Assembly: GCA_036510675.1 (NCBI GenBank)
Contig: DATCDN010000104.1
Span: 13,959 to 77,958, forward strand
DNA length: 64,000 nucleotides
Origin: JAATGI01 sp036510675
GTDB taxonomy: Bacteria; Pseudomonadota; Alphaproteobacteria; ATCC43930; CGMCC-115725
Reading direction: 5' to 3'
Shown here: positions 35,432-44,758 of the stretch, in pieces
Layout: the number at the start of each line of letters is the position of its first letter
How positions within the stretch are numbered: the stretch's first letter is position 1
The notes under the pieces: generated by a model
Told to the model about the DNA's origin: nothing
The model's database searches: none
The model's input: only the letters and a program-made list of their open reading frames with translations
Position numbers and translations under genes: made by a program

Positions 35432-36610
35432 TCATACCTCGAACAGCAGGCGTTCGGGGTCCTCGACACATTCCTTGACGCGAACCAGGAACGTCACCGC
35501 TTCGCGGCCATCGACGACGCGGTGATCGTAGCTGAGCGCGAGATACATCATCGGCCGCGCCTCGATCTTGTCGCCGACCACCATCGGCCGCTTCATGATC
35601 TTGTGCATGCCGAGGATGCCCGATTGCGGCGGGTTCAGAATCGGCGTCGACATCAGCGAGCCATAGACGCCGCCATTCGACACCGTGAAGGTGCCGCCCA
35701 TCAGATCGTCGAGCGCTAGCTTACCGTCTCGTGCGCGCTTGCCGAGCTCGCCGATTTTTTTCTCGATTTCGGCGAAGGACAGCGCGTCCGCGTCGCGCAC
35801 CACCGGCACCACGAGACCATGCTCGGTGCCGACCGCGACGCCGATATCGTAATGGTTCTTGTAGATCAGATCGTCGCCGGAAATCTCGGCGTTGACGGCG
35901 GGTACGTCCTTCAGCGCGGCGATGCACGCCTTGACGAAGATCGACATATAGCCGAGCCGCACGCCATGCTTCTTCTCGAAACTGTCGCGATATTTGTCGC
36001 GCATCGCCATCGCCGCGCTCATATCCACCTCGTTGAAGGTTGTGAGCATGGCGGCGGTGTTCTGCGCCTCCTTCAAGCGTTCGGCGATGGTGCGGCGCAG
36101 GCGCGTCATCCGCACGCGCTCCTCGCGCGGCCCGACCTGACGCGGCGGCGCGGCCGGCTTGGCGGCGGGCGCGGGGGTTGCCGGTACCGCAAGCACATCG
36201 CCCTTGGTGACGCGGCCGTCACGCCCGCTGCCCGCGATCGTGGCGGGATCGAGCGCTTTATCCTCGGCGAGCTTGCGCACCGCGGGACCCGAGCGTTCGA
36301 GTTGGCTCGCCGTCGGCGCCGCCTTGGCGGGCGCCGCCGCTTTCGGCGCGGCGGCGGGCTTGGCGCCCGCCTTGCCCTCGGCGATATGGCCGAGAACGGC
36401 GCCGACCGCGACATTGGCGCCCTCGGCCGCGACGATATCGGCGAGCGTGCCGGCCACCGGCGCGTTGATCTCCAGCGTCACCTTGTCGGTTTCGATCTCG
36501 ACCAGCGGATCGTCCATCGCGATCGTGTCACCGGCCTGCTTGAGCCAGCGGCCGACGCTGGCCTCCGTGACCGATTCGCCGAGGGTAGGAACCTTGATGT
36601 CGATCGTCAT
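35432..36610 (-). CDS. sucB: 2-oxoglutarate dehydrogenase E2 (dihydrolipoyl succinyltransferase)
   Basis: E2 (392 residues) transfers succinyl groups from E1 to CoA. The lipoyl domain holds Lys43 in EIETDKVTLEI. An Ala/Pro linker leads to the E3/E1-binding domain (about 105-140, GPAVRKLAEDKALDPATIAGSGRDGRVTKGDV) and then the catalytic domain, with His363 and Asp367 in SYDHRVVDGREA. The ATG at 36610 follows sucA by 29 nt. A longer frame reaching 37222 belongs to the antisense-free overlap with sucA and is not the gene. Confidence 0.96.
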   Translation of the reverse strand: MTIDIKVPTLGESVTEASVGRWLKQAGDTIAMDDPLVEIETDKVTLEINAPVAGTLADIVAAEGANVAVGAVLGHIAEGKAGAKPAAAPKAAAPAKAAPTASQLERSGPAVRKLAEDKALDPATIAGSGRDGRVTKGDVLAVPATPAPAAKPAAPPRQVGPREERVRMTRLRRTIAERLKEAQNTAAMLTTFNEVDMSAAMAMRDKYRDSFEKKHGVRLGYMSIFVKACIAALKDVPAVNAEISGDDLIYKNHYDIGVAVGTEHGLVVPVVRDADALSFAEIEKKIGELGKRARDGKLALDDLMGGTFTVSNGGVYGSLMSTPILNPPQSGILGMHKIMKRPMVVGDKIEARPMMYLALSYDHRVVDGREAVTFLVRVKECVEDPERLLFEV

Positions 36611-36639
36611 ATCCTGTCCCGTGATCCTGTCCCGCCCGT

Positions 36640-39525
36640 TCAGGCGCCGATCAGCGCCTGTTCCACCAGCCGCGCCTGCTCGGCATTGTGCCGCCGCAAC
36701 AGCCCGGTCGCGGTCGCCGCCATTTCCGGGCGCCCGGCATAGAGCGGCCGCTTGCCCTTGATGTCGAGCCGCGCCGCCACCGCCTCGATGCGCCGGTCGA
36801 TGAAGTTCCAGGCGCCCATGTTCTGCGGCTCTTCCTGGCACCAGATCAGCTCGGCTTGTCTGTAGCGCGCCAGCGCCGCGCCCAGCGTCTTCACCGGAAA
36901 GGGATAGAGCTGCTCGACACGCAGGATCGCGACATCCTCGAGCTTGCGCTCGCGCCGCGCATGCAGCAGGTCGAAATAGACCTTGCCGCTGCACAGCACG
37001 ACGCGCCGCACCTTGTCGTCGGCCGCGAGCGTATCGATCTCCGCGATGACGCGATGGAACGACGTGCCCGGCCCCATCGCATCGAGGCGCGACGCCACTT
37101 CCGGGCTGCGCAACAGCGATTTCGGCGTCGCGATGACGAGCGGCTTGCGGAAATTGCGATGCACCTGACGGCGCAGCGCATGAAAATAATTGGCGGCGGT
37201 GGTGAGATTGCAGACCTGCCAATTATCCTCGCCGCACATCTGCAGGAACCGCTCCAGCCGCGCCGAGGAATGGTCCGGCCCCTGCCCCTCATAGCCATGC
37301 GGCAGCAGTAGGGTCAGGCCCGACATGCGCAGCCATTTCGCCTCGCCCGAGGAAATGAACTGATCGGTGACGACCTGCGCGCCATTGGCGAAATCGCCGA
37401 ATTGCGCCTCCCATAGGATCAGCGCGCGCGGTTCGGCGAGGCTGTAGCCATATTCGAAGCCCAGCACGCCGGCCTCGGAGAGGGGCGAATCCAGCACCTC
37501 GAACGGCGCCTGCTTGGCGCCGACATGCTGGAGGGGAATGTACTTGGCCTCGGTCTCCTGATCGACCAGCACGGCATGGCGCTGGGAGAAGGTGCCGCGC
37601 CCCGAATCCTGGCCGGAGAGGCGCACGAAGGTGCCGTCCGCCACCAGCGTGCCGAACGCCAGCGCCTCGGCGGTCGCCCAGTCGATGCCCTCACCCGAGG
37701 CCAGAGCCTCGCGCTTCTGCTCGAGCTGGCGCGCGATCTTGCGGTTGAGATGGAAATCGGCGGGCGCCGTGGTAATCGCGGCGCCAACTTGGCGCAGCAA
37801 TTCCATTGTCGCCGAGGTTTCGCCGCGCCGGTCGTCGCCCGACGCCACCGCCATGCCGCTCCACGCGCCTTCGAGCCAATCGGCCTTGTTCGGGCGATAG
37901 CTTTTCGCCGCCTCGAACTGGATGTCGAGCTGGGCCTGGAAATCGGCCGCGAGCTTGGCGGCGGCGGCTTCGGTGACGATGCCTTCCTCGGCCAAGCGGC
38001 CGGCATAGAGCTCGCGCGTCGTCGGATGATTGGCGATCGCCTGGTACATCAAGGGCTGAGTAAAGGCAGGCTCATCGCCCTCATTATGGCCATGACGGCG
38101 GTAGCAAAAGATATCCACGACGGCATCTTTTTTGAACTGAAGACGATATTCCGTGGCAATGCGCGCCACATGCACCACCGCTTCGGGATCGTCGCCATTC
38201 ACATGGAAGATCGGCGCCTGGATCGCCTTGGCGATATCGGACGGGTAGGGACCGGAGCGCGCCGCCGTCGGGCTGGTGGTGAAGCCGATCTGGTTGTTGA
38301 CGATGAAATGGATGGTGCCGCCGGTGCGATAGCCCTTGAGCTCCGACAGTTCCAGCGTCTCGCCGACCAGCCCCTGCCCCGCGAAGGCGGCATCGCCATG
38401 AATCAGCAGGCCGATGACCTGGACGCGCTCGTGGTCGCCGCGCTGGCGCTGCTTGGCGCGCACCTTGCCCAGCACCACCGGATTGACGATTTCGAGATGC
38501 GATGGGTTGGCGGTCAGCGACAGATGGACATTGTTGCCGTCGAACTCGCGGTCGGTCGAGGTGCCGAGATGATATTTGACGTCGCCCGAGCCTTGCACAT
38601 CGTCGGGGTTGGCGGGGTTGCCCTGGAACTCGGAGAACAGGGCCGCGAACGGCTTGCCCATCATGTTGGTCAGGACGTTGAGCCGGCCGCGATGCGCCAT
38701 GCCGATCACCAGCTCCTTCACGCCGAGCTGGCCGCCGCGCTTGATGACCTGCTCCAGCGCCGGGATCAGGGATTCCGCGCCCTCGATCCCGAACCGCTTG
38801 GTGCCGGTATAGCGCTTGTCGAGGAACCGCTCCAACCCCTCGGCGGCGGTCAGCCGCTCCAGGATCGCGTGCTTGCCAGAGGCGGTGAAGTCGGTCTGGT
38901 TGCGCGGCACCTCGATGCGGCGCTGAATCCAGCGGCGCTGTTCGAGCTCCTGGATATGCATGTATTCGATGCCGACATGGCCGCAATAGGTGGCGCGGCA
39001 GGCATCGATGATCTGGCGCAGGGTCGCGGTCTCGAAACCCAGCAGGCCGTCGATGAAAAATTGCCGCGCCAGATCCGCCTCGGTCAGCCCATAGGTGACG
39101 GGATCGAGATCGGGATGGCCGTCGCGCTTGGCGAGGCCGAGCGGGTCGAGGTCGGCGATCAGGTGGCCCTGATTGCGATAGGCCCGGATCAGGGCGACCG
39201 CGCGCAGCGAATCGAGAATGGTGGCGGTGCCGGTTTGCGGCGCGGGCGCCGCGTGGCCGTTCGCCTTGAGCGCGGGGGTGATCTCGGCATGGCCATTGGC
39301 CGCGCCATTCGCCATGCCGTTGCCGATGACCTGGCTGTGCTCGCGCGCCCAATCGGGGCCCGACAGTTCCTTCGCGATCGCCGGGGTCTGCTCCGCCAGA
39401 TCGGCGAAGAAGCCGCGCCAGCTCGGATCGACCGATTGGGGGTCGGTCAGATACCGGGCATAGAGTTCGGCGATGAAGGTGGCGTTGCCGCCATAGAGAA
39501 AACTGGTCTGTTCAAGTCGCGACAT
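36640..39525 (-). CDS. sucA: 2-oxoglutarate dehydrogenase E1
   Basis: E1 (961 residues) is the thiamine-diphosphate decarboxylase of the TCA complex. The N-terminal E2-binding helix (QTSFLYGGNATFIAELYARYL) precedes GHAEITPALKANGH linkers. The IGMAHRGRLNVLTNMMGKPF block near 235 and HGDAAFAGQGLVGETLELSELKGY near 365 are TPP-domain hallmarks, and HVNGDDPEAVVHVA carries the TPP/Mg site. The transketolase-like C-terminus has LLLPHGYEGQGPDHSSARLERFL. It follows mdh directly after 99 nt, without the sucCD genes usually placed there. Confidence 0.96.
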   Translation of the reverse strand: MSRLEQTSFLYGGNATFIAELYARYLTDPQSVDPSWRGFFADLAEQTPAIAKELSGPDWAREHSQVIGNGMANGAANGHAEITPALKANGHAAPAPQTGTATILDSLRAVALIRAYRNQGHLIADLDPLGLAKRDGHPDLDPVTYGLTEADLARQFFIDGLLGFETATLRQIIDACRATYCGHVGIEYMHIQELEQRRWIQRRIEVPRNQTDFTASGKHAILERLTAAEGLERFLDKRYTGTKRFGIEGAESLIPALEQVIKRGGQLGVKELVIGMAHRGRLNVLTNMMGKPFAALFSEFQGNPANPDDVQGSGDVKYHLGTSTDREFDGNNVHLSLTANPSHLEIVNPVVLGKVRAKQRQRGDHERVQVIGLLIHGDAAFAGQGLVGETLELSELKGYRTGGTIHFIVNNQIGFTTSPTAARSGPYPSDIAKAIQAPIFHVNGDDPEAVVHVARIATEYRLQFKKDAVVDIFCYRRHGHNEGDEPAFTQPLMYQAIANHPTTRELYAGRLAEEGIVTEAAAAKLAADFQAQLDIQFEAAKSYRPNKADWLEGAWSGMAVASGDDRRGETSATMELLRQVGAAITTAPADFHLNRKIARQLEQKREALASGEGIDWATAEALAFGTLVADGTFVRLSGQDSGRGTFSQRHAVLVDQETEAKYIPLQHVGAKQAPFEVLDSPLSEAGVLGFEYGYSLAEPRALILWEAQFGDFANGAQVVTDQFISSGEAKWLRMSGLTLLLPHGYEGQGPDHSSARLERFLQMCGEDNWQVCNLTTAANYFHALRRQVHRNFRKPLVIATPKSLLRSPEVASRLDAMGPGTSFHRVIAEIDTLAADDKVRRVVLCSGKVYFDLLHARRERKLEDVAILRVEQLYPFPVKTLGAALARYRQAELIWCQEEPQNMGAWNFIDRRIEAVAARLDIKGKRPLYAGRPEMAATATGLLRRHNAEQARLVEQALIGA

Positions 39526-39624
39526 TGTTCTGGCTCGCCGCCGCATCGGCGGCCCGGGTTAGAGATGGGGAGTTCCGCCCAATAACCTAGCTTCCCTTGG
39601 TTAGGGATTGACGAACGGGCGGCT

Positions 39625-40581
39625 CTACGCCGCCTGGATTTTCCGGGTTGCCTCAAGCAAGGCCCGTACCGCGGCGACCGATTTGTCGAATTCGGCCTTC
39701 TCGGCCGCGTTCATCTGGATTTCGACGATGCGCTCCACGCCCTGGGCGCCGATCACCACCGGAACGCCGACATAGAGGTCCTTGACGCCATATTGGCCGG
39801 TCAGATAGGCGGCGCACGACACCACCCGCTTCTTGTCCTTCAAATAGGATTCGGCCATCGCGATCGCCGACGAGGCCGGCGCATAGAAGGCCGAGCCGGT
39901 CTTCAGCAGATTAACAATCTCGCCGCCACCATCGCGGGTGCGCTGCACGATCTTTTGCAGCTTTTCGTCGGTGGTCCAGCCCATCTTGACCAGATCGGGC
40001 AAGGGAATACCCGCAACCGTGGAATAACGCACCAACGGCACCATCGAATCGCCATGGCCACCCAGGACGAAGGCGGTGACATCCTCGACCGAGACGCCGA
40101 ATTCCTCGGCCAGGAAATAGCGGAAGCGCGCGCCGTCCAGCACGCCGGCCATGCCGACCACCCGCTCCGCCGGCAGGCCCGAGGCCTCGCGCATCACCCA
40201 GACCATGACATCAAGCGGATTGGTGATGGTGATGACGAAGGCGCCGGGGCAATGGGTCTTGATCGCCTCGCCGACGCTCTTCACCACCTTGGCGTTGATG
40301 CCGATCAGATCGTCGCGGCTCATGCCCGGCTTGCGCGGCACGCCAGCGGTCACGATCACCACGTCGGCGCCAGCGATCGCCGAATAGTCGTTGGCGCCGG
40401 TGAAGTTGGCATCGAAACCCTCGACCGGCGCGGCCTCGGCGATGTCCAGCGATTTGCCCTGCGGCACGCCATCGACGATGTCGAACATCACCACATCGCC
40501 CAGTTCCTTGAGGCCAATCAACAGCGCCAGCGTGCCGCCGATCTGACCCGCGCCGATCAGCGCGATTTTCTTGCGTGCCAT
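39625..40581 (-). CDS. mdh: Malate dehydrogenase (LDH-like type)
   Basis: The 318-residue NAD-dependent TCA enzyme has a glycine-rich motif (GAGQIGGTLALL, about 10-21), Asp34 for NAD, the substrate arginine in VPRKPGMSRDDL (Arg83) and the catalytic His176 in GGHGDSMVPL. It is the [LDH-like] MDH common in alphaproteobacteria. It is first in the mdh-sucA-sucB-lpdA block. In many relatives sucC and sucD follow it; here sucA does. Confidence 0.96.
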   Translation of the reverse strand: MARKKIALIGAGQIGGTLALLIGLKELGDVVMFDIVDGVPQGKSLDIAEAAPVEGFDANFTGANDYSAIAGADVVIVTAGVPRKPGMSRDDLIGINAKVVKSVGEAIKTHCPGAFVITITNPLDVMVWVMREASGLPAERVVGMAGVLDGARFRYFLAEEFGVSVEDVTAFVLGGHGDSMVPLVRYSTVAGIPLPDLVKMGWTTDEKLQKIVQRTRDGGGEIVNLLKTGSAFYAPASSAIAMAESYLKDKKRVVSCAAYLTGQYGVKDLYVGVPVVIGAQGVERIVEIQMNAAEKAEFDKSVAAVRALLEATRKIQAA

Positions 40582-40643
40582 GGAAAAACCTCTTCGCTTG
40601 GGACGGCGCGGGTTTAGCGCGAATTACCCCGGCGGGCAACAAG

Positions 40644-40780
40644 ACCCTCACCCGTCGCCGCTGGCGCGGCGCCACCCTCTCCCGCGAGCGGGAGAGGGCT
40701 ATTGGCTCGGAGCGGTCGGCCCCTCTCCCACTTGTGGGAGAGGGAGGGGCCCAATCCGAAGGATTGGGAGGGTGAGGGTG
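40644..40780. repeat. Large compound palindrome between zapE and mdh
   Basis: Outer ACCCTCACC/GGTGAGGGT tracts enclose several hairpins: CCCTCTCCCGC-GAGC-GGGAGAGGG, CCCCTCTCCCAC-TT-GTGGGAGAGG and CCCAATCC-GAA-GGATTGGG. It fills the whole gap upstream of mdh and ends at the zapE stop codon. Confidence 0.75.
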
Positions 40781-41908
40781 CTACCCCCTACGGGCGGCGA
40801 TGTAGTCGGCGCTTTGCATTTCGTTGAGGCGGGAGACGGTGCGCTGAAACTCGAAGGCGCCGTCGCCGTCGGGATAAAGCGCCTCCGGCGGCGCCACGGC
40901 GCTCGCCACCAGATTGCCGTGCGCCTCATAAAGCGTGTCGATGAAAATGGTGAAGCGCCTGGCCTCGTTGCGCAGGCGCCGGTCCATCACTGGAATGCCC
41001 TCGACCACGATAGTGTGAAACGCCTGGCACAGCGCCAGGAAATCGGGCGGCCCGAGCGGCCGGGCGCACAGCTCGTCGAAGCCGAACCAGGCGACGCCCT
41101 TGGCGGCGCGCGGCACCAAAAGCTTCCGGCCCAGCACGGTCAGCGTTTCCTCTTTCCCCTCGGCGCCGCCGGTCAAATCGTCGAACGCGGCGGCGAGCGC
41201 ATCGTGGCTCGACCCGGCGGGGGAGACGAAGTAGGTCTTGCGGCCGGCGAAGCGTTGCAGCCGGTAATCGCGCCCGCCATCGAGCCGCAGCACCGCCATG
41301 CGGTCCTTCAACAGGGCGATGAACGGCAGGAACCGGTCGCGCTGTAGTCCGTCCTGATAGAGCTCGTCGGGCGGGCGGTTGGAGGTCGCGACCACCACCA
41401 CCCCGGCCGCGAACAGCGCCGCGAACAGCCGGCCCAGGATCATCGCATCGGCGATGTCGGTGACGTCGAACTCGTCGAAGCACAGCAGCGTCGCGGCCGC
41501 GGCGATCTCGGCGGCGACCGGGCCGATCGGGTCGGTCTTCTCCGCGCGGCGCGCATGGATGCGGACATGCACCTCCAGCATGAAGGCATAGAAATGGACG
41601 CGGCGCTTCTTCGCCACCGGCGCGGCGGCGAAGAACAAATCCATCAGCATCGACTTGCCGCGCCCGACCGCGCCCCAAAGATAGAGACCCCGCGGCGGCG
41701 CGGCGGCCGCAGGCGCCAGGCCGAGCCGCGCGCGCCAGCCGGCCGCCGGCGGCGCGGGGGTGTAATCCGCCAATTGCCGCGCCAGCGTATCGAGGCGCCG
41801 CGCCGCCGCCTCTTGTTGCGGATCGGGCTGCAATTCGCCGGCGGCGCGGCGCGCCTCATAGAGTGCGAGCGGGGTGGTCGGCGGCAAATCGGGCTGGGGG
41901 AGGGCCAT
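40781..41908 (-). CDS. zapE: Cell division/AFG1-family ATPase ZapE
   Basis: The 375-residue AFG1/ZapE-type P-loop ATPase has Walker A GAVGRGKS at 79-86 and Walker B LLCFDEFDVTD near 155. The VATSNRPPDELYQDGLQRDRF block near 190 is a family signature. ZapE destabilises FtsZ under some conditions in E. coli; the mitochondrial homologue LACE1/AFG1 helps turn over respiratory proteins. The start at 41908 gives the normal length; no good ribosome site is seen. The ZapE-mdh order is common in alphaproteobacteria. Confidence 0.9.
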   Translation of the reverse strand: MALPQPDLPPTTPLALYEARRAAGELQPDPQQEAAARRLDTLARQLADYTPAPPAAGWRARLGLAPAAAAPPRGLYLWGAVGRGKSMLMDLFFAAAPVAKKRRVHFYAFMLEVHVRIHARRAEKTDPIGPVAAEIAAAATLLCFDEFDVTDIADAMILGRLFAALFAAGVVVVATSNRPPDELYQDGLQRDRFLPFIALLKDRMAVLRLDGGRDYRLQRFAGRKTYFVSPAGSSHDALAAAFDDLTGGAEGKEETLTVLGRKLLVPRAAKGVAWFGFDELCARPLGPPDFLALCQAFHTIVVEGIPVMDRRLRNEARRFTIFIDTLYEAHGNLVASAVAPPEALYPDGDGAFEFQRTVSRLNEMQSADYIAARRG

Positions 41909-41963
41909 GGGCGGAGGGGGTTCTATAACGGGATTTTGCCGCGCAGGTAAAGGCGTTGGCTTC

Positions 41964-43478
41964 TCAATAATAGCGCTTGAACGCGGGCCAGGCGCGGGCC
42001 AGGCCGCCGTGGAAATCGCGACACAGCATGATCGGCCGATCGTCCTCGTAGGGCATCGTATAGGGCGCGCCGAAGCGGCCCGCGATCTCGAGGCGCGCGC
42101 AGCGGTCGCGCCAGCGCGCCGGGTCGCCGTTGATATGGATGATGACGCCGCCATCATGGCCGCGCGTGCCCCACAGATAATACTGGTCCTGGCCGCTGAG
42201 CGCCGGCGGCAGGCCGTCGGCCGCGCCATAGAAATCGATGGCCGCCGCCTCGCCGTAATCGGTCGCGATAATCGCCGCCCGCGCGCGCTCGTCGGGCGGC
42301 AGCGCGCGATAGACCGCCGCGACCTTCTGCTCCAATTCGCGCCAGCCGAATTGATCGGAAAAGAGCTGGGTCAGCGGCGCGCCCAGTGAGGCGCGCTGGT
42401 TGGCCTTGGGCCGCAGATGCGTCGCGTCCATATAGTCGCCGAGAAGATCCGGCGACAGGATCGGCAGCGTCATCGGCAGCGCCTCCGCCGTCACCGCGAC
42501 CGCGACCGCGATGACGACGATCTTCAGCCATACCCACGCCCGCGCGGCGACCACGGCGCCGATCGCGAACAAGGTCGGATAGGCGCCGGCGAGGTAATAA
42601 TCCTTGCCGTGCGAGGCCCACGTCACGATGGCAGCCCCCAGCCAAGCGATGGCGAGGAAGCGCGCCGGCTTCAATTCGGCGCGCACAAACGGCGCGATCA
42701 AGCCCGCGAGCCACAGCGGCGCGAGGAATGGATTGAGGATGAAAATCTGATGGAGGAAGAAATAGAGCGGCGAGCCGGTGAGATTGTCCCGGGAATGGTT
42801 CGCCGTGACTTCGAGAAACGGCCAACCCTCGACCGTCTGCCAGATCAGGTTCGGCGCCGCGATCAGCGCCGCCAGCGCCGCCCCGTACCACAGCGCGCGG
42901 CGGGCATAGAGGCGCCGCTCCGGCATCGCCGCGAGGCCGATGGCGAGGCCGATGAACCACAACACCACGCCATATTTTGCCTCGAACGCGACGCCCGCGA
43001 TCAAGCCCGCCCAAATCAAATCGCGATCCGTTCCGCGTAACGCCGCGCGCGTAACGAAATAGGCGAGGGCGGTCCAGGCCAGCGCATCGAAGCTCGACGT
43101 GCACAAGGTCGCGCTCAAGCCGATCAGCACCGGCGCCAGCGCGCTGGCGCCGCCCGCGATCAGCGCCGCGCCGCGCCCGCCCCCCAAGAGCCGGGCGAAC
43201 GCGCCGGTCAGCGGCACCAACGCCGCCGCCGCAAGTGCCGCCGGCAGCCGTAGCAGCCACAGGCATTCGCCGAACAGCTGCGTCGCCGCCGACAGCAGCG
43301 GCACCAGCGGCGGCTGATCGACATAGCCGAACGCGGGATGGCGGCCGCAGATGATGAAATAAAGCTCGTCGCGGAAAAAATCGTATCGCCCCGCGACCGC
43401 GATATGAACCAGCAGCGTGCCCGCCGCCAGCGCCCAGAGCCAGGGATCTCGTCGCAACATTTCGCGCGGCATAAGCAT
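41964..43478 (-). CDS. GT39-family (ArnT/PMT-like) membrane glycosyltransferase
   Basis: The 504-residue inner-membrane protein has about ten hydrophobic helices in the first 340 residues. A periplasmic C-terminal domain (about 345-504) follows. The first loop YDFFRDELYFIICGRHPAFGYVDQPPL carries the acidic residues (Asp-Glu) typical of the GT39 dolichyl/undecaprenyl-phosphate-sugar transferases. Such enzymes move sugars or aminoarabinose to lipid A or proteins. It lies 55 nt upstream of zapE on the same strand and is divergent from a LivK-type gene. The acceptor is unknown. Confidence 0.82.
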   Translation of the reverse strand: MLMPREMLRRDPWLWALAAGTLLVHIAVAGRYDFFRDELYFIICGRHPAFGYVDQPPLVPLLSAATQLFGECLWLLRLPAALAAAALVPLTGAFARLLGGGRGAALIAGGASALAPVLIGLSATLCTSSFDALAWTALAYFVTRAALRGTDRDLIWAGLIAGVAFEAKYGVVLWFIGLAIGLAAMPERRLYARRALWYGAALAALIAAPNLIWQTVEGWPFLEVTANHSRDNLTGSPLYFFLHQIFILNPFLAPLWLAGLIAPFVRAELKPARFLAIAWLGAAIVTWASHGKDYYLAGAYPTLFAIGAVVAARAWVWLKIVVIAVAVAVTAEALPMTLPILSPDLLGDYMDATHLRPKANQRASLGAPLTQLFSDQFGWRELEQKVAAVYRALPPDERARAAIIATDYGEAAAIDFYGAADGLPPALSGQDQYYLWGTRGHDGGVIIHINGDPARWRDRCARLEIAGRFGAPYTMPYEDDRPIMLCRDFHGGLARAWPAFKRYY

Positions 43479-43498
43479 CGCCCTTCATAACCAAGAAA

Positions 43499-43526
43499 TT
43501 CTTTGCCCGCACGCAAAGAAGCGGGC
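43499..43526. promoter_or_regulatory. Two interlocking inverted repeats upstream of the binding-protein gene
   Basis: TTCTTTGC (43499-43506) pairs with GCAAAGAA (43513-43520), and GCCCGC (43505-43510) pairs with GCGGGC (43521-43526). The two hairpins are mutually exclusive. They lie 29-57 nt upstream of the binding-protein ATG, in a 77-bp divergent gap. They may be an operator or an RNA switch-like leader. Confidence 0.5.
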
Positions 43527-43555
43527 TAATCACAGGGCAGAGAATTGGAGGAATC

Positions 43556-44758
43556 ATGCGCTTCGGAACATTCACCGCCGGACTCGTCGCGTTCGCCCTG
43601 CTTGCCGCGCCCGCCTTGGCGGAAAAGAAATACGCGCCGGGCGTCACCGACACCGAAATCAAGATCGGCCAGACCGAACCCTATAGCGGCCCCGTCTCGG
43701 GCTTCAGCACCAATGGCGTCGCCGACGCCGCCTTCTTCAAGATGATCAACGACAAGGGCGGCATCAACGGCCGCAAGATCAACCTGATCAGCGTCGACGA
43801 TGGCTACAGCCCGAACAAATCGGTCGAGCAGGTCCGCAAGCTGATCGAGGAAGAGCATGTCGCCTTCACCTATCGCTCGCTCGGCACCGCGTCGCAGATC
43901 GCGCTGCAGAAATACATGAACGCCAATAAGATCCCGCAACTCTTCGCCGGCGGCGGCGCCAGCCGGCTGGTCAATCCCGAGAAATTTCCCTGGACCCTCG
44001 CCGGCACGCCGCTCTACACGGTTGAGGCGCATCGCTATTCCAAATACATTCTGGCGCATTCGCCCAACGCCAAGATCGCGATCCTCTATTCCAACGACGA
44101 TCTGGGCAAGGACATGCTGCGCGGCATGAAGGAGGGGCTGGGCGACAAGTTCGACAAGATGGTGGTCGCCACCGCCAGCTATGAATTCTCCGACCCGACG
44201 GTCGATTCGCAGATCCTGACCCTGAAGGCGTCGGGCGCCGACACCTTCATGAATTTCGCGATCGGCAAATTCGCCAGCCAGGCAATCCGCCAGGCCTATG
44301 ACACCGGCTGGAAGCCCACCCAATATCTCATCGCGATCTCGTCGCTGGTCGGTACCACGCTGAAACCCGCCGGCTTCGACAAGGCCAAGGGCATCGTCTC
44401 CTCCGTGTTCTGGAAAGACCCGTTCGATCCGGAATGGAAAGATTCGCCCGACATGGTCGCGTGGAACGCCTGGATGGACAAATATCTGCCGAACGCCAAC
44501 AAGTCCGATTTCAGCTATGTCGGCGGCTATCTCTTCGGCAGCATCCTGGTGCACATCCTGCAAGCCTGCGGCGAGGATCTGACGCGTGAGAACATCATGC
44601 ACCAGGCCGCCAACATGCACGACGTGCAAGTGCCGCTGCTGTTACCGGGCGTCACGGTCAACACCACGCCGACCGACTACCGCCTGTTCCGCCAGGGCCG
44701 AATGGAGCGGTTCGACGGCACGCGCTGGGTGATGTTCGGCCCGCTGATGTCGGACTAA
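43556..44758 (+). CDS. Branched-chain-type ABC transporter substrate-binding protein
   Basis: The 400-residue periplasmic protein has a clear signal peptide (residues 1-22, cleavage after ALA). The mature part is a Peripla_BP_6 (LivK-like) fold: TDTEIKIGQTEPYSGPVSGFS at the N-terminus, DDGYSPNKSVEQVRKLIEEEHVAF and KIAILYSNDDLGKDMLRGMKEGLGD are characteristic. The ligand may be an amino acid, amide, or aromatic or short-chain acid. No permease or ATPase genes are nearby, so it is an orphan binding protein. GGAGG is 4-5 nt before the ATG. Its stop codon overlaps that of the convergent MFS gene. Confidence 0.9.
   Translation: MRFGTFTAGLVAFALLAAPALAEKKYAPGVTDTEIKIGQTEPYSGPVSGFSTNGVADAAFFKMINDKGGINGRKINLISVDDGYSPNKSVEQVRKLIEEEHVAFTYRSLGTASQIALQKYMNANKIPQLFAGGGASRLVNPEKFPWTLAGTPLYTVEAHRYSKYILAHSPNAKIAILYSNDDLGKDMLRGMKEGLGDKFDKMVVATASYEFSDPTVDSQILTLKASGADTFMNFAIGKFASQAIRQAYDTGWKPTQYLIAISSLVGTTLKPAGFDKAKGIVSSVFWKDPFDPEWKDSPDMVAWNAWMDKYLPNANKSDFSYVGGYLFGSILVHILQACGEDLTRENIMHQAANMHDVQVPLLLPGVTVNTTPTDYRLFRQGRMERFDGTRWVMFGPLMSD

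Noticed and set aside
36611..37222. N-terminal extension of sucB into sucA
   Set aside because: The lipoyl domain begins exactly at the ATG at 36610; upstream residues have no E2 character.
37525..39585. 686-codon plus-strand open frame
   Set aside because: It is exactly antisense to sucA, whose domains and residues are clear. High GC makes stop-free antisense frames common here.
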